Shown piece after piece: positions 19,099 through 27,913 of a DNA stretch of 38,933 nucleotides. Position numbers and translations under genes: made by a program. Source of the stretch: Prevotellaceae bacterium (GTDB lineage Bacteria > Bacteroidota > Bacteroidia > Bacteroidales > Bacteroidaceae); NCBI GenBank assembly GCA_031262085.1, contig JAISIN010000052.1:1-38933 (forward strand). The letters are read 5' to 3'. Every line of letters begins with the position of its first letter. The first letter of the stretch is position 1. The notes beneath the pieces were generated by a model. The model was not told the origin of the DNA, did no database searches, and saw nothing but the letters and a program-made list of their open reading frames with translations.

Positions 19099-21630
19099 TT
19101 ATAAATAGCGTTCGGGGTACAGCTCTTTCCACCACTCGGGACTGTCTTGTAGCCAGCGGGCAAACCATGCCATGATGGTGTTATGCCACCGGATGCGTTT
19201 GTCGTAATCGGATACGTAGTGATTTTCGCCGTTCACTTCGACGAACTCAACCGTCTTACCCAGAATCTTCAGTGCGTTGAACAACTGGATGCTTTCGCCT
19301 ATGGGCACGTTGGTGTCGACAGTGCCGTGCAGCAATAGCAATGGGGTGTTGATTTTATCGGCATGGAAGAGTGATCCTTGGCGGGTGAAGAGCGCTTCGT
19401 TGTTCCAAGGATAGCTGTCGGCAGCAGCAATGGAGTTGTAGCTGTAACCCCAATAACCTTCGCCCCAATAGCTGGTGACGTTGCTGATGCCGGCGTGCGA
19501 TACGGCAGCGGCAAAGATATCGGTGCGTGTCTGGAGGTATTGCGTCATGAAGCCGCCATACGAGGCGCCGATGCAGCCGATCTTTTTAGGGTCGACGAAG
19601 GGATGCTCGGCACAGAACTGCTTCACGCCTTCGATAATATCGTCGGCAGTGCGCTTGCCCCAAGCATTGACGTGGCGTGCCGAGAACTCTTGTCCGAAGC
19701 CGATGGTGCCACTGGGCTGAAGTACGTACACCACATAGTCGCGCGAAGCGAAAAGCTGTGAACAGTAGGTGTTGTAAATGCCTTGTGTCGTAGGGGTGGT
19801 ACCGCCGTAGTAGTACACAATCAGGGGATACGTCTTGTTGGGGTCGAAGTTGGGCGGCAAATTCATCTTACCGGTGATAACCGTACCATCGGAGGCGGTG
19901 AAGTTCCACGGGCGGGTTTCACCCAATTCAATGTTGTCCAGAATAGGTTTCATGGGGTCGGCAAGCAGGCGCGAACGCTTCGTTTTCAGATCATACAGAT
20001 AAGCGATGCCCGACTGGTGATCGCTCTGTCCAAAGTAGGCAGCCACTGCCGGATTGTTTTTTGCCAGCGAAAAGGAGGTGATTACGGGTACCTCAAGAGG
20101 GAGCTTCTCGAATGTACTCTTTGCGGGCGAGTAGCGATAGATATTGACGCAGTCGGCATCGTCGGTGCTGAAGTAGATGCAGCCGTCGCCGCGATTCCAT
20201 TGCAGTAGGCTGACGCTGGGGTTAAAGTCGCGTGTGATGGGCGTGATGTGTCGCGTAGCCATGTCCATGATAAACGCTTGCGTGTCGTAATCGTTGGGAA
20301 TGGGGTGATGACCGCAATTCATGCCGATCTTTCCGAAGGCTTCGGGACCGGCGGTGAGCAGAACTTGTTTGCCGTCGGGCGAATAGGCGGCGCTACCCAG
20401 AAAACGCTCGTTGTAGAAGAGGGTATCGACCTTGAGCGTGGCAAGCTCGACCTCGAACAGCGACCCGATGTTGAAGGGGCGTTGTGTGATGTGCTCACGG
20501 GAGGTGCGGTAGAGCAGGCGCGTGCCGTCGGGAGAGATGTCCATCAGGTAGGTGCTGTGATTACCGTAGGTGAGACGTTCTGAAACGCCGTCGGTAATGC
20601 AATACTTGGACAGGAAGGTGCGGTCGCGCGAGTCGGGGATACGATCGGCGGGGCTAACAATGCGGCGTAGCTGACCTTGCTCTTTTACTCCCTCTTCGGT
20701 CGTATAAAAAATGAGGTAGTCTTCTGTGGGCGACCAAGTGAAGCGTTGTCCGGGTATGTTGCGCAACAAGGTCTCTTCGCGTAGGGTAACAGGGTTGAGA
20801 GTAACGACCTTGTAGCCGTCGAGTGCAGTGACGGTGTAGTATAGCTTGTCGCTTTGAGGCATCCAGCTCATGCCGTCGCGGGCATTGTCGAGCAGCACTT
20901 TGCCCGTTTTAACCTCGCTGAGCACGCAGAAGGTGCGCGAGCGTTTGGCGGCATGGTTCTCCCAATAGCGGGTAAGCAGGTACTTGCCGCTCGGCGAGAT
21001 GGCTACCGACACCACACGGTTGCCATACACGGTATTGTCGAGCGCAAAGCGTTTTTTGCCTTCGGGGTTCATGAGGCACCCCGTCTTTTCAAACCCCTTG
21101 TCGGGGATGAGTTCGCACTTCAGTGCGGGGGCTGCCCGGTCGTTGACGGCAGCGAGGAGCTTGATGGTGAGGTCGTAATCGCGTTCCGGCTCCAGCGACA
21201 GTTGCACATCGCGTGCAACAGCCAGTTGAAGGCTGTCTTCGGCGCTCTCTTTCTTTAGTTTCGATGTTCCGTCGACAAACAGTTCCCAACGTGCAGGCGA
21301 TGTGATCTTCAGCTTTCCTTTCATAAAGCGCTCGGCACGCAGGCGTGTCTTGAGCAGATAGAGCCGGTGTTTGTCGTCGGCTCTATCTAATTTTAAATAA
21401 CCGGCGGTGTCGGTTGCTTGTATCGTTGCGGGTGCATCGGGCAGATTGAGCACGACAGGTGTTTGCAGCAATATCTTGGTATCGAACTTTTCACCTTTAG
21501 GGTTGATGCTGTCGTTCAGAATGGGGGTACGGACGTCGATAGGAGTACGAACGCTGTATCGGGTTACCTTCTCTTGTGCCTGAAGGAGGAGGCAGCTTGC
21601 CATACAGAGGGCAAAAAGGGTTCGTTTCAT
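19099..21630 (-). CDS. S9 family prolyl oligopeptidase / dipeptidyl peptidase
   Basis: An 843-residue exported serine peptidase with a signal peptide (MKRTLFALCMASCLLLQAQ). A beta-propeller-like region covers about 80-590 (repeated SPSGKYLLT, SPDGTRLLY and SPDGKQVLL blades), followed by an alpha/beta-hydrolase domain. The catalytic triad, in this numbering, is Ser690 in GASYGG, Asp772 in HGTVDTN and His804 in NGENHYV. Family S9 enzymes remove dipeptides or cut short peptides, often after proline. The start at 21630 is preferred to the ATG at 21639 because it puts the signal peptide at the N-terminus. The gene lies about 30 bp downstream of an Xaa-Pro aminopeptidase gene on the same strand, so the two probably form an operon for breaking down proline-containing peptides. 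Confidence 0.9.
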   Translation of the reverse strand: MKRTLFALCMASCLLLQAQEKVTRYSVRTPIDVRTPILNDSINPKGEKFDTKILLQTPVVLNLPDAPATIQATDTAGYLKLDRADDKHRLYLLKTRLRAERFMKGKLKITSPARWELFVDGTSKLKKESAEDSLQLAVARDVQLSLEPERDYDLTIKLLAAVNDRAAPALKCELIPDKGFEKTGCLMNPEGKKRFALDNTVYGNRVVSVAISPSGKYLLTRYWENHAAKRSRTFCVLSEVKTGKVLLDNARDGMSWMPQSDKLYYTVTALDGYKVVTLNPVTLREETLLRNIPGQRFTWSPTEDYLIFYTTEEGVKEQGQLRRIVSPADRIPDSRDRTFLSKYCITDGVSERLTYGNHSTYLMDISPDGTRLLYRTSREHITQRPFNIGSLFEVELATLKVDTLFYNERFLGSAAYSPDGKQVLLTAGPEAFGKIGMNCGHHPIPNDYDTQAFIMDMATRHITPITRDFNPSVSLLQWNRGDGCIYFSTDDADCVNIYRYSPAKSTFEKLPLEVPVITSFSLAKNNPAVAAYFGQSDHQSGIAYLYDLKTKRSRLLADPMKPILDNIELGETRPWNFTASDGTVITGKMNLPPNFDPNKTYPLIVYYYGGTTPTTQGIYNTYCSQLFASRDYVVYVLQPSGTIGFGQEFSARHVNAWGKRTADDIIEGVKQFCAEHPFVDPKKIGCIGASYGGFMTQYLQTRTDIFAAAVSHAGISNVTSYWGEGYWGYSYNSIAAADSYPWNNEALFTRQGSLFHADKINTPLLLLHGTVDTNVPIGESIQLFNALKILGKTVEFVEVNGENHYVSDYDKRIRWHNTIMAWFARWLQDSPEWWKELYPERYL

Positions 21631-21663
21631 GGAATGCATTTTTATCTGTCAAACACTTACGTT

Positions 21664-23040
21664 TTAGCCTCGTATTGCCTCCACCTCGTCGGGGGTGATG
21701 GGTTTCTTTTTGCCTAAGCGACGGGCGCCGTTGTCGGTAATCAGATAGTCCTCTTCATTACGCACGCCGCCAAAGTGACGGTATTCCTCCACCTTGTCAT
21801 AGTTGATGAAGTCGGTAAACTTCTTTTCACTGCGCCACAGGTCGATCAGGTCGGGAATGAAGTAGACACCCGGCTCTACGGTAAAGACGAAGCCCGGCTC
21901 CAGCGGGATGGCGAGGCGTTGCGACTTCCGTCCGAACTGCGTGCTCTTGGGTTGTCCGTTGTAGCCTACCCATACTTCGCCGAAGTTCTCCATGTCGTGT
22001 ACATCCAATCCCATCATGTGTCCTAAGCCGTGGGGGTAGAAGAGCGCGTGTGCACCTTCGTGTACGGCATCGGCGGCGTCACCCTTCATCAGTCCCAGCG
22101 CTTTCAATCCTTCTACCATGACGCGGGCAGAGAGGTCGTACACGTCCATGTACGGAATGCCCGGTCGCAGCGCTTTCACCGACTCGAAGTGCATGGCGTT
22201 CTGTATCTCTACAACGGCACGCTGGCGGGGGGTGAATTTCTTATCTGCCGCTACGGTCGACGACATGTCGCCGGCATATCCCATCGGGGTTTCTACGCCG
22301 GCATCGATCAGGAACAGATCACCCGGCTTGACGAGGTTGCCGTGCACGTGGTTGTGCAGTGTCTGTCCGTTGATGGTGGCGATGGTGGGAAACGACAGTT
22401 CGCAGTTGTTCTTTTCGGCAACGTAATTCATCTCGGCTACCACTTCATACTCGTACATGCCGGGACGGAGCACCTCCATCGCACGGATGTGCATGTCGGC
22501 AGTGATGTTGCAGGCACGTTCTATCTCCTCGATCTCTTCGGGAGCTTTGTGGTTGCGCTGTTCGATGATGGCACGCAGGAAGGGCACAGAGGCTACTTGC
22601 CGGGCAGGCATAATGCCCAGCCACTCCATCAGCTTCAGCTTATGCTCCGGACGGTAAGTCGGCAAGTAGTGAATCATTCGTCCGGCAGCGGCAGCGCGGC
22701 GCAGGTAGTTACTGATGTCGCTATACGGGAGCGTTTCGTTGATGCCAGCTTGTGCGGCACGGCTCTTCAGGGTAGGGAGTGTTCCCATCCAGATGATGCT
22801 GTCGATGGTCAGCTCATCGCCAAAGACGATTTCGCGTCCCTCATCGATATCAATGATGGCTGCCAGTCCGGCAGCCGATATGCCAAAGTAATAAAGAAAG
22901 GTAGAATCTTGTCGATAGCGGAAGGCATTGTCTTCATAGTTCAGCCCCATGTCGTCATTACCCAAGAAGAGTAATATGCCCGAGCCGAAGTGTTTCTTCA
23001 GCGCGGCTCTGCGCTGGATGTAGATCTCTTTTGCAAACAT
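21664..23040 (-). CDS. Xaa-Pro aminopeptidase (M24B)
   Basis: A 458-residue cytoplasmic metallopeptidase that releases an N-terminal residue preceding proline. An aminopeptidase P N-terminal domain (about 5-135) precedes the pita-bread M24 domain. The metal ligands are visible: Asp247 in LIDAGVE, Asp258 in YAGDMSS, His341 in PHGLGHMMG, Glu389 in VEPGVY and Glu429 in GGVRNEEDY. His231 in LHNHVHG fits the substrate-binding position. Length matches bacterial PepP-type enzymes, and no signal peptide is present. It is the first gene of a two-gene operon with the S9 peptidase. It is divergent from a BadF-type kinase gene, and the 164-bp spacer carries a -7 box for each. Confidence 0.93.
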   Translation of the reverse strand: MFAKEIYIQRRAALKKHFGSGILLFLGNDDMGLNYEDNAFRYRQDSTFLYYFGISAAGLAAIIDIDEGREIVFGDELTIDSIIWMGTLPTLKSRAAQAGINETLPYSDISNYLRRAAAAGRMIHYLPTYRPEHKLKLMEWLGIMPARQVASVPFLRAIIEQRNHKAPEEIEEIERACNITADMHIRAMEVLRPGMYEYEVVAEMNYVAEKNNCELSFPTIATINGQTLHNHVHGNLVKPGDLFLIDAGVETPMGYAGDMSSTVAADKKFTPRQRAVVEIQNAMHFESVKALRPGIPYMDVYDLSARVMVEGLKALGLMKGDAADAVHEGAHALFYPHGLGHMMGLDVHDMENFGEVWVGYNGQPKSTQFGRKSQRLAIPLEPGFVFTVEPGVYFIPDLIDLWRSEKKFTDFINYDKVEEYRHFGGVRNEEDYLITDNGARRLGKKKPITPDEVEAIRG

Positions 23041-23078
23041 ATTTTCTTAGTTTAATAGTTATATTGAGTTTAAAAAGA

Positions 23079-23086
23079 CAAAGTTA
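23079..23086 (-). promoter_or_regulatory. -7 box for the aminopeptidase/S9 peptidase operon
   Basis: The reverse strand reads TAACTTTG, an exact TAnnTTTG match, 38 bp upstream of the ATG at 23040. Confidence 0.55.
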
Positions 23087-23171
23087 GATTTTAAACCACG
23101 ATAAGAGGAAGCATTTAATGGTTTTTTTATTGATTTGGGTGAATTTAAAAGCGCACTACAAATATAATCAT

Positions 23172-23179
23172 TACATTTG
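23172..23179 (+). promoter_or_regulatory. -7 box for the BadF-type kinase gene
   Basis: TACATTTG is an exact TAnnTTTG match 25 bp before the ATG at 23205. It lies inside the N-terminal extension that would result from starting at 23118, which supports the later start. Confidence 0.6.
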
Positions 23180-23204
23180 CGCACATAAAACCACACTTTT
23201 TATT

Positions 23205-24053
23205 ATGAAATTGATCGCAGAAAGTAGTTCGACACGTACCGAGTGGGTATTGGTCGAAGGGAATCAACTGATTCAACGTGTCTATACCGAGGGACTGAAT
23301 CCCTTCTTTCAGACGCGAAAAGAGATTAGCAGATGTATTCGTTTGGAACTTCCTCCCTCCTTTTTCACCAAAAAGATAGACCAAGTATTCTTTTATGGTG
23401 CCGGATGTAGTTCTTACGAGAAGAAAAATATTATCGGCGCTTCCCTGACAGCACAGTTCAAGGTATCGGTACAGGTGGAGAGCGACCTGCTGGCAGCGGC
23501 GCGCGGTTTGTTCTTAGACGAATCGGGCATTGCCTGCATCCTGAGTACAGGTTCGAACTCCTGTTTCTACGACGGGCAGATCGTGATCAAGAACGTCAAG
23601 CCGGGCGGCTACATCTTGGGCGATGAGGGTAGCGCGGCTGCGCTGGGTAAGATGTTCCTGTCGGATGTGCTGAAAGGTATATCGCCTCACGATATCTCCT
23701 CCGAGCTGTTCGATAAGTTCCGCATCACGACCAACGATGTGATGGATTCGATTTACAATCGTCCCTTCCCGAGCCGGTTTTTGGCAACGATCTCTTACTT
23801 CTTGGTCAACTATCTGGAGAATGAATATATCCACGACTTGACCATACGCAACTTTCGCGACTTCTTCAATCGCAGTGTGCTGCAATACGATTACAAAAAC
23901 TATCCGCTCCGATTTATGGGTACAATGGCAGAATCGTTTTCAACGGTGCTGCACGAAACGGCAAGCGAATACGGCGTAACCATCGAACGCATAGAAGATA
24001 CCCCTATGGATGGGTTGATTGCCTATCACGAAAAGGTCGACGGATTGGTTTAG
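23205..24053 (+). CDS. BadF/BadG-type ATPase, N-acetylglucosamine kinase-like
   Basis: A 282-residue cytoplasmic protein of the actin-like ATPase fold. The first phosphate loop reads AESSSTRTEW (about residues 5-14), where kinases of this family usually have ADSGSTKTDW. The second loop STGSNSCFYDG and the adenosine region GGYILGDEGSAAALG are well conserved, as is ESDLLAAARGL. Relatives phosphorylate N-acetylglucosamine or similar amino sugars, but the substrate cannot be read here. The later ATG at 23205 is chosen because a promoter-like box sits upstream of it and because the family begins with the phosphate loop. The gene is divergent from the aminopeptidase and convergent with putA, and ends in a hairpin terminator at 24053-24105. 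Confidence 0.85.
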   Translation: MKLIAESSSTRTEWVLVEGNQLIQRVYTEGLNPFFQTRKEISRCIRLELPPSFFTKKIDQVFFYGAGCSSYEKKNIIGASLTAQFKVSVQVESDLLAAARGLFLDESGIACILSTGSNSCFYDGQIVIKNVKPGGYILGDEGSAAALGKMFLSDVLKGISPHDISSELFDKFRITTNDVMDSIYNRPFPSRFLATISYFLVNYLENEYIHDLTIRNFRDFFNRSVLQYDYKNYPLRFMGTMAESFSTVLHETASEYGVTIERIEDTPMDGLIAYHEKVDGLV

Positions 24054-24105
24054 ATACCACCCACAGGCAACTTTGAAGGGCTTGTCGGTGGTATCTTCCG
24101 TTTTT
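24053..24105 (+). terminator. Intrinsic terminator after the BadF-type kinase
   Basis: GATACCACC at 24053-24061 pairs perfectly with GGTGGTATC at 24087-24095; TTTTT at 24101-24105 follows. The left arm starts in the TAG stop codon, and the T run overlaps the putA stop codon, so two convergent genes share the site. The 25-nt loop is long for a terminator. Confidence 0.6.
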
Positions 24106-27100
24106 ACTCTACCGGCGGCACTTCCGTGATGCTGCCATAGCGGTGGTATTCGAAGGCGATGCTCTGCTCCTTGAAGTAGTGAATCAGCTCTACGCGCCCG
24201 TTCTTCACCGGCTTAGCGGTAGCGATATACTGGTCGATGCGGGCAGCTTCGACGTACATCTCCATCGGGATGTCGGGACGACAGGTGCGGATGCGCTCGT
24301 ACTGCTTCATCGTAGGCAGAAACTCTGCGAATGACTCCTTCTTCACCCGGCAGCCGAGTGCGGTCAGCTCGGTCAAGAACTTGCAGTCGGGCGATACGCT
24401 TACGGTGATCGGCGTCTTGCAGAGTTGCGACGCGAAGACAATCTTCTGCGCATCTTCCGGTGTATCATTATCGAACAGGCGAAGCGCCATGCCACCGGCA
24501 AGCGGCAGATAGCGGAAAGCGTTCTGTTCGCCGTGCAGCTGATTCCAGTCGCGGGCGTGTTTGAACTCCGATTCGTAGGCATTCAGATAGCTTTGGCGAT
24601 AGTCGGTTCTACTGCCTTTCTTGTCGACGATATTCACGAAGCAGGCGCAGTAGTTGGGTCCGCCTGCTTTGATGCCGCCGCCGAACGCCGAGAGCTTCAT
24701 ACCGCCGAAGGGTTGGCGGTTGACGATGGCGCCCGTGATACCGCGGTTGATATAGAGATTGCCTGCCATGATGGAGTCTCTCCATAGGCGTTGCTCCGTC
24801 TCATCCAAGCTTTGCAAGCCCGAGGTAAGTCCGTAATCCAATCCGTTGACTAAGGCGATGCCTTCTTGCAGGTTGTCGATGCAGCCCACGCTCAGCATCG
24901 GTCCGAACAGCTCGGTGCGGAAGGTGAAGTTCTTCGGCTTCACGCCCCACTTCACGGTGGGTGCCAGCACGTATTTGTTCTTGTCGAGGAAGCGCGGAGC
25001 GACCAGCCACGATTCACCTTCTTCAAGGTTCAGCCCTTGCAGCAGTTTGTCGTTCTTGTTGGTGATCATCGGGCCGACTACGTTGCCGGCGTTCCACACG
25101 CTGCCCACCTTCATGCTGGTGGTGGCATCTTTCATCTTCTCTTTAAAGTTGGGGTCTTCGTACACCGAGCGTTCTACCAACAGCAGCGAGCAGGCGGAGC
25201 ATTTTTGTCCGGCATTGCCGAAAGCGGAAGCCACGATGTTCATGATAGCATGGTCGCGGTCGCCCGATGCGGTGAGGATGATGACGTTCTTGCCGCCCGT
25301 CTCTGCCGAGAGCGGTGTGGCGGGATTGGCGTGGGCGATGCTCTGTGCGGTGTCGGTGCCGCCGGTGAGGATGATGTGCTTGATTTCGGGCGCTGTGTTG
25401 AGTACCTTCAGTGCCGGGCGGTCGGTGATGATGACCTGTAACGCCTCTCTGGGCACGCCTGCTTCCCAGAATGCTTGGGCAAAGAGCCATGCCACGGGCG
25501 CAGCCACGGTAGCCGGTTTGAGGATGACGGTGTTACCGCCTGCCAGTCCGGCTACGATGCCACCCACGGGGATGGCGCACGGGAAGTTCCATGGCGAGAT
25601 GACCAGCACGGTGCCTTTGGGCGTGATTTCTACATCGTCGAGCGCGGCAAACTTCTTCATTGCGGTGGTATAGAAGCGGGCGTAGTCGATGCCTTCGGAT
25701 ACTTCGACGTCGCCTTCGACCACCGTCTTGCCGGTGATGGCGCACATGCAGCCTATCAGGTCGCCGCGCAGCTCGGCGAGTTTGTCGGCGGCGGCATACA
25801 TAATCTTATGGCGTTCTTCGAGTGTGGTCTTGCGCCAGCCGGCGGGGTCTTTAGCAGCTATATCGACAATCTGCTTCACCTGCTCGGAGTTGGCTTGCGA
25901 CATCTCGCAGATACATACGTTGTCGTCCTGACTGCGGTCGAGGTACTTGGCGCGTTGCTCGCATATAACCTCTTTCTTGCCTATCTGCAAGGGAATGATG
26001 GTCGGCGTGTCGGTTGTCGACTTCTTCCACTTGGCGAAGATGTGGCGTACCCACTCCTGATTCCACGGCAGGTCGAAGTCGGTGTCGGGTTCGTTCTTCA
26101 TCTCGTCGGCGGGAGGCAGGGGGATGTGAGGCATCAGACGGTTCTGCGTGCGGGTGGGTGTATGCGACACCTTGTCTTTCAGGTTGTAGGCATCCTCGAA
26201 CTGCTTCTGAAGGAATTTCCACGTGTCGGTGCCGGGCTTGAGGTTGAACGAGTGGGTGAGGAAGTTGTCGGGCGCGGTGTTCTCATCCATGCGGCGTACC
26301 AAGTAGGAGACGGCATTCAGGAAATGCTCGTTCTTCACCACCGGCGCATAGAGGATGACGTGGTTGCCTAACTGTGCCTGTGCACGCCATACGTGGTCTG
26401 CCATGCCTTCGAGCATCTCGAAAGTCATCCACTCCTCGCTGCCGTATTGCCGGCAGAGCAGGTAGGCATACGAGATGGTGAAGAGGTTGTGCGATGCCAC
26501 GCCCACGTTGAGCACTCGCGCGTTTTTGGGCATCAGTCCGCGGTCGAGGATGTGCAGGTAGTTGGCATCGACCTCCGTCTTGCTTCCCAAGATGGGGAGC
26601 GGCCATCCGCGCAGCGACGAGATGACGCTCTCCATCTCCAGATTGGCTCCCTTGACGAGGCGCATCTTGATGGGCGATCCACCGGCAGCCACCCGTTCGC
26701 GGGCAAACTCGAGCAGTTCGGTTTGGAAGTTGTAGGCATCGGGCAAGTAGGCTTGCACCACAATACCGCCGCGGTAGTGTTTGAACTCGGGCTTGCTGAG
26801 CACCTCTTTGAAGACGCGTAGCGTGAGGTGAGCATCTTTGTACTCCTCCATGTCGAGGTTGACAAACTTGGCGCTCTTCTCACCTTTTTCGTTCTCATAA
26901 GGGAAGTCGATGGCTTTCTGATAGAGCGCCGACATGCGTCGTACCAGCTCGGGAAAGCTCTCTTCGTAGTTCAGGGCGTGCGTCTGGGCGTAGATGCCCG
27001 AAATCTTCACGGAGATGTAGTTGATGTCGGGTGCTTCGAGTGCTTCGAGGTAGTGGTGATAGCGGTTGTCGGCTTCGCCGTCGCCCAGCACTACTTCGCC

Positions 27101-27541
27101 CAGCAGGTTGACGTTCTGACCGATGTGCTGATGTTCGCGCTCTGCCAAGTGCTTGGTGAGCTTGGGGCGTGCCTCGTCGAGAATCACTTTCGAGGTATCC
27201 AAGCGGAGGCGGTACTTGATGATGGGGACGGCAATGAAGTCGAAATAGTGCCCGAAGCTCTGGTAGAGCTTGAAGAGGAAAGCATCGCGGCGGTTAAAGA
27301 ACTTGGGTACACCATAGCGGTCTACCAGTGTCTTGATGCGGCGAGCCAGTTTGCGGCGGTCGCGAATCTGGGAGGATTCGTCGAGCATCTTTACGAGGAA
27401 TTTCTTGTCTTGCGGACGTTGCACCATCACGGCATACTTGTGCTGCTCTTTGCGCTCGTCGTCGGTGATGGTTTGTTCACACGTGTTGTATAGCTTCAGT
27501 ACCCATTCTTGTACGTCGGCTATGGATGGTTTTTGTACCAT
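24104..27541 (-). CDS. putA: Bifunctional proline dehydrogenase / glutamate semialdehyde dehydrogenase (PutA type)
   Basis: A 1145-residue enzyme that oxidises proline to pyrroline-5-carboxylate with FAD and then to glutamate with NAD+. The N-terminal half is the proline dehydrogenase barrel (about 60-450), with RLVKGANLEME, SKTEVDANYLHIL and VASHNLFT. The aldehyde dehydrogenase domain (about 500-1010) has ISPWNFP, LTGGTDTAQS, general-base Glu747 in LSAETGGKN and nucleophile Cys781 in AGQKCSA. No N-terminal ribbon-helix-helix DNA-binding domain is present, so it is not the autoregulatory E. coli form. The ATG at 27541 is chosen; an upstream in-frame ATG at 27631 would add 30 residues that lie within a terminator and palindrome region. 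A roughly 250-nt structured leader precedes it. Its location next to two proline-specific peptidases fits a peptide-to-glutamate route. Confidence 0.93.
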   Translation of the reverse strand: MVQKPSIADVQEWVLKLYNTCEQTITDDERKEQHKYAVMVQRPQDKKFLVKMLDESSQIRDRRKLARRIKTLVDRYGVPKFFNRRDAFLFKLYQSFGHYFDFIAVPIIKYRLRLDTSKVILDEARPKLTKHLAEREHQHIGQNVNLLGEVVLGDGEADNRYHHYLEALEAPDINYISVKISGIYAQTHALNYEESFPELVRRMSALYQKAIDFPYENEKGEKSAKFVNLDMEEYKDAHLTLRVFKEVLSKPEFKHYRGGIVVQAYLPDAYNFQTELLEFARERVAAGGSPIKMRLVKGANLEMESVISSLRGWPLPILGSKTEVDANYLHILDRGLMPKNARVLNVGVASHNLFTISYAYLLCRQYGSEEWMTFEMLEGMADHVWRAQAQLGNHVILYAPVVKNEHFLNAVSYLVRRMDENTAPDNFLTHSFNLKPGTDTWKFLQKQFEDAYNLKDKVSHTPTRTQNRLMPHIPLPPADEMKNEPDTDFDLPWNQEWVRHIFAKWKKSTTDTPTIIPLQIGKKEVICEQRAKYLDRSQDDNVCICEMSQANSEQVKQIVDIAAKDPAGWRKTTLEERHKIMYAAADKLAELRGDLIGCMCAITGKTVVEGDVEVSEGIDYARFYTTAMKKFAALDDVEITPKGTVLVISPWNFPCAIPVGGIVAGLAGGNTVILKPATVAAPVAWLFAQAFWEAGVPREALQVIITDRPALKVLNTAPEIKHIILTGGTDTAQSIAHANPATPLSAETGGKNVIILTASGDRDHAIMNIVASAFGNAGQKCSACSLLLVERSVYEDPNFKEKMKDATTSMKVGSVWNAGNVVGPMITNKNDKLLQGLNLEEGESWLVAPRFLDKNKYVLAPTVKWGVKPKNFTFRTELFGPMLSVGCIDNLQEGIALVNGLDYGLTSGLQSLDETEQRLWRDSIMAGNLYINRGITGAIVNRQPFGGMKLSAFGGGIKAGGPNYCACFVNIVDKKGSRTDYRQSYLNAYESEFKHARDWNQLHGEQNAFRYLPLAGGMALRLFDNDTPEDAQKIVFASQLCKTPITVSVSPDCKFLTELTALGCRVKKESFAEFLPTMKQYERIRTCRPDIPMEMYVEAARIDQYIATAKPVKNGRVELIHYFKEQSIAFEYHRYGSITEVPPVE

Positions 27542-27602
27542 AGTATAAAACGGTATTAAGTGAATAAGTGTATGATTAAGGAAACGAGGATACAGATATA
27601 CA

Positions 27603-27620
27603 GGTGAATCTCTATTCACC
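27603..27620 (-). promoter_or_regulatory. Perfect palindrome upstream of putA
   Basis: GGTGAAT and ATTCACC flank a 4-bp CTCT spacer, a perfect 7-bp dyad 62 bp upstream of the putA ATG. It could be an operator for a dimeric regulator or a small RNA hairpin in the leader. No T run follows it. Confidence 0.45.
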
Positions 27621-27631
27621 CGATATCGCAT

Positions 27632-27660
27632 AAAAAGGAGGGAGAAACCGGTTCGCCCTC
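27632..27660 (-). terminator. Terminator-like hairpin in the putA leader
   Basis: On the reverse strand GAGGG (27660-27656) and CCCTC (27642-27638) pair around an AACCGGTT core, followed after one C by TTTTT (27636-27632). It stops transcripts from the promoter at 27793-27800 before putA, unless an alternative fold forms. Confidence 0.55.
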
Positions 27661-27761
27661 TATGCTTGTGTGGGACTGAACATCACAGCACGATAACGGT
27701 GCAAGGTTTGAAGAGCTTGCTGTGTGTATCTGTCGAAAAGTATGATTCCGATCGTAAACAT
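27660..27761 (-). CDS. Possible 33-residue leader peptide upstream of putA
   Basis: An ATG-started ORF of 33 codons lies within the putA leader. It starts MFTIGIILFD, ends MFSPTQA, and its TAG stop touches the 5' arm of the terminator hairpin. The placement is that of an attenuator leader peptide. It has only one proline, so ribosome stalling on proline codons is not obvious. No homolog was recognised, and the ORF may be chance within a structured RNA. Confidence 0.2.
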   Translation of the reverse strand: MFTIGIILFDRYTQQALQTLHRYRAVMFSPTQA

Positions 27762-27792
27762 GATTAAGTGATGCTGATTCTATTTACGGGCG

Positions 27793-27800
27793 CAAATATA
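27793..27800 (-). promoter_or_regulatory. -7 box for the putA leader transcript
   Basis: The reverse strand reads TATATTTG, an exact TAnnTTTG match, about 250 bp upstream of the putA ATG. A TTG at 27831-27829 is a possible upstream element, though its spacing is longer than usual. Confidence 0.55.
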
Positions 27801-27913
27801 GCGGTTTTTTTGAATTGCAGATAAAAAGCAATGTTTTTTATGACGATTCGCTTAATTCATGTTCATCATGCTACGTTTGCCGGCTAATTGGGCATCGGCG
27901 TCGATGGCGTGTG

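Larger units (their letters stand above)
27632..27786 (-). ncRNA. Structured leader or small RNA upstream of putA
   Basis: Transcription from the -7 box at 27793-27800 would give an RNA of about 155 nt ending at the terminator at 27632. Three stems lie between. P1 pairs GCAAG 27701-27705 with CTTGC 27716-27720. P2 pairs GCAC 27688-27691 with GTGC 27699-27702. P3 pairs TGCTTGTG 27663-27670 with CACAGCA 27684-27690, with a bulge. P1/P2 and P2/P3 share bases, as expected for alternative folds. It may be a leader that controls putA by attenuation or a free-standing small RNA. No riboswitch class was recognised. Confidence 0.4.
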
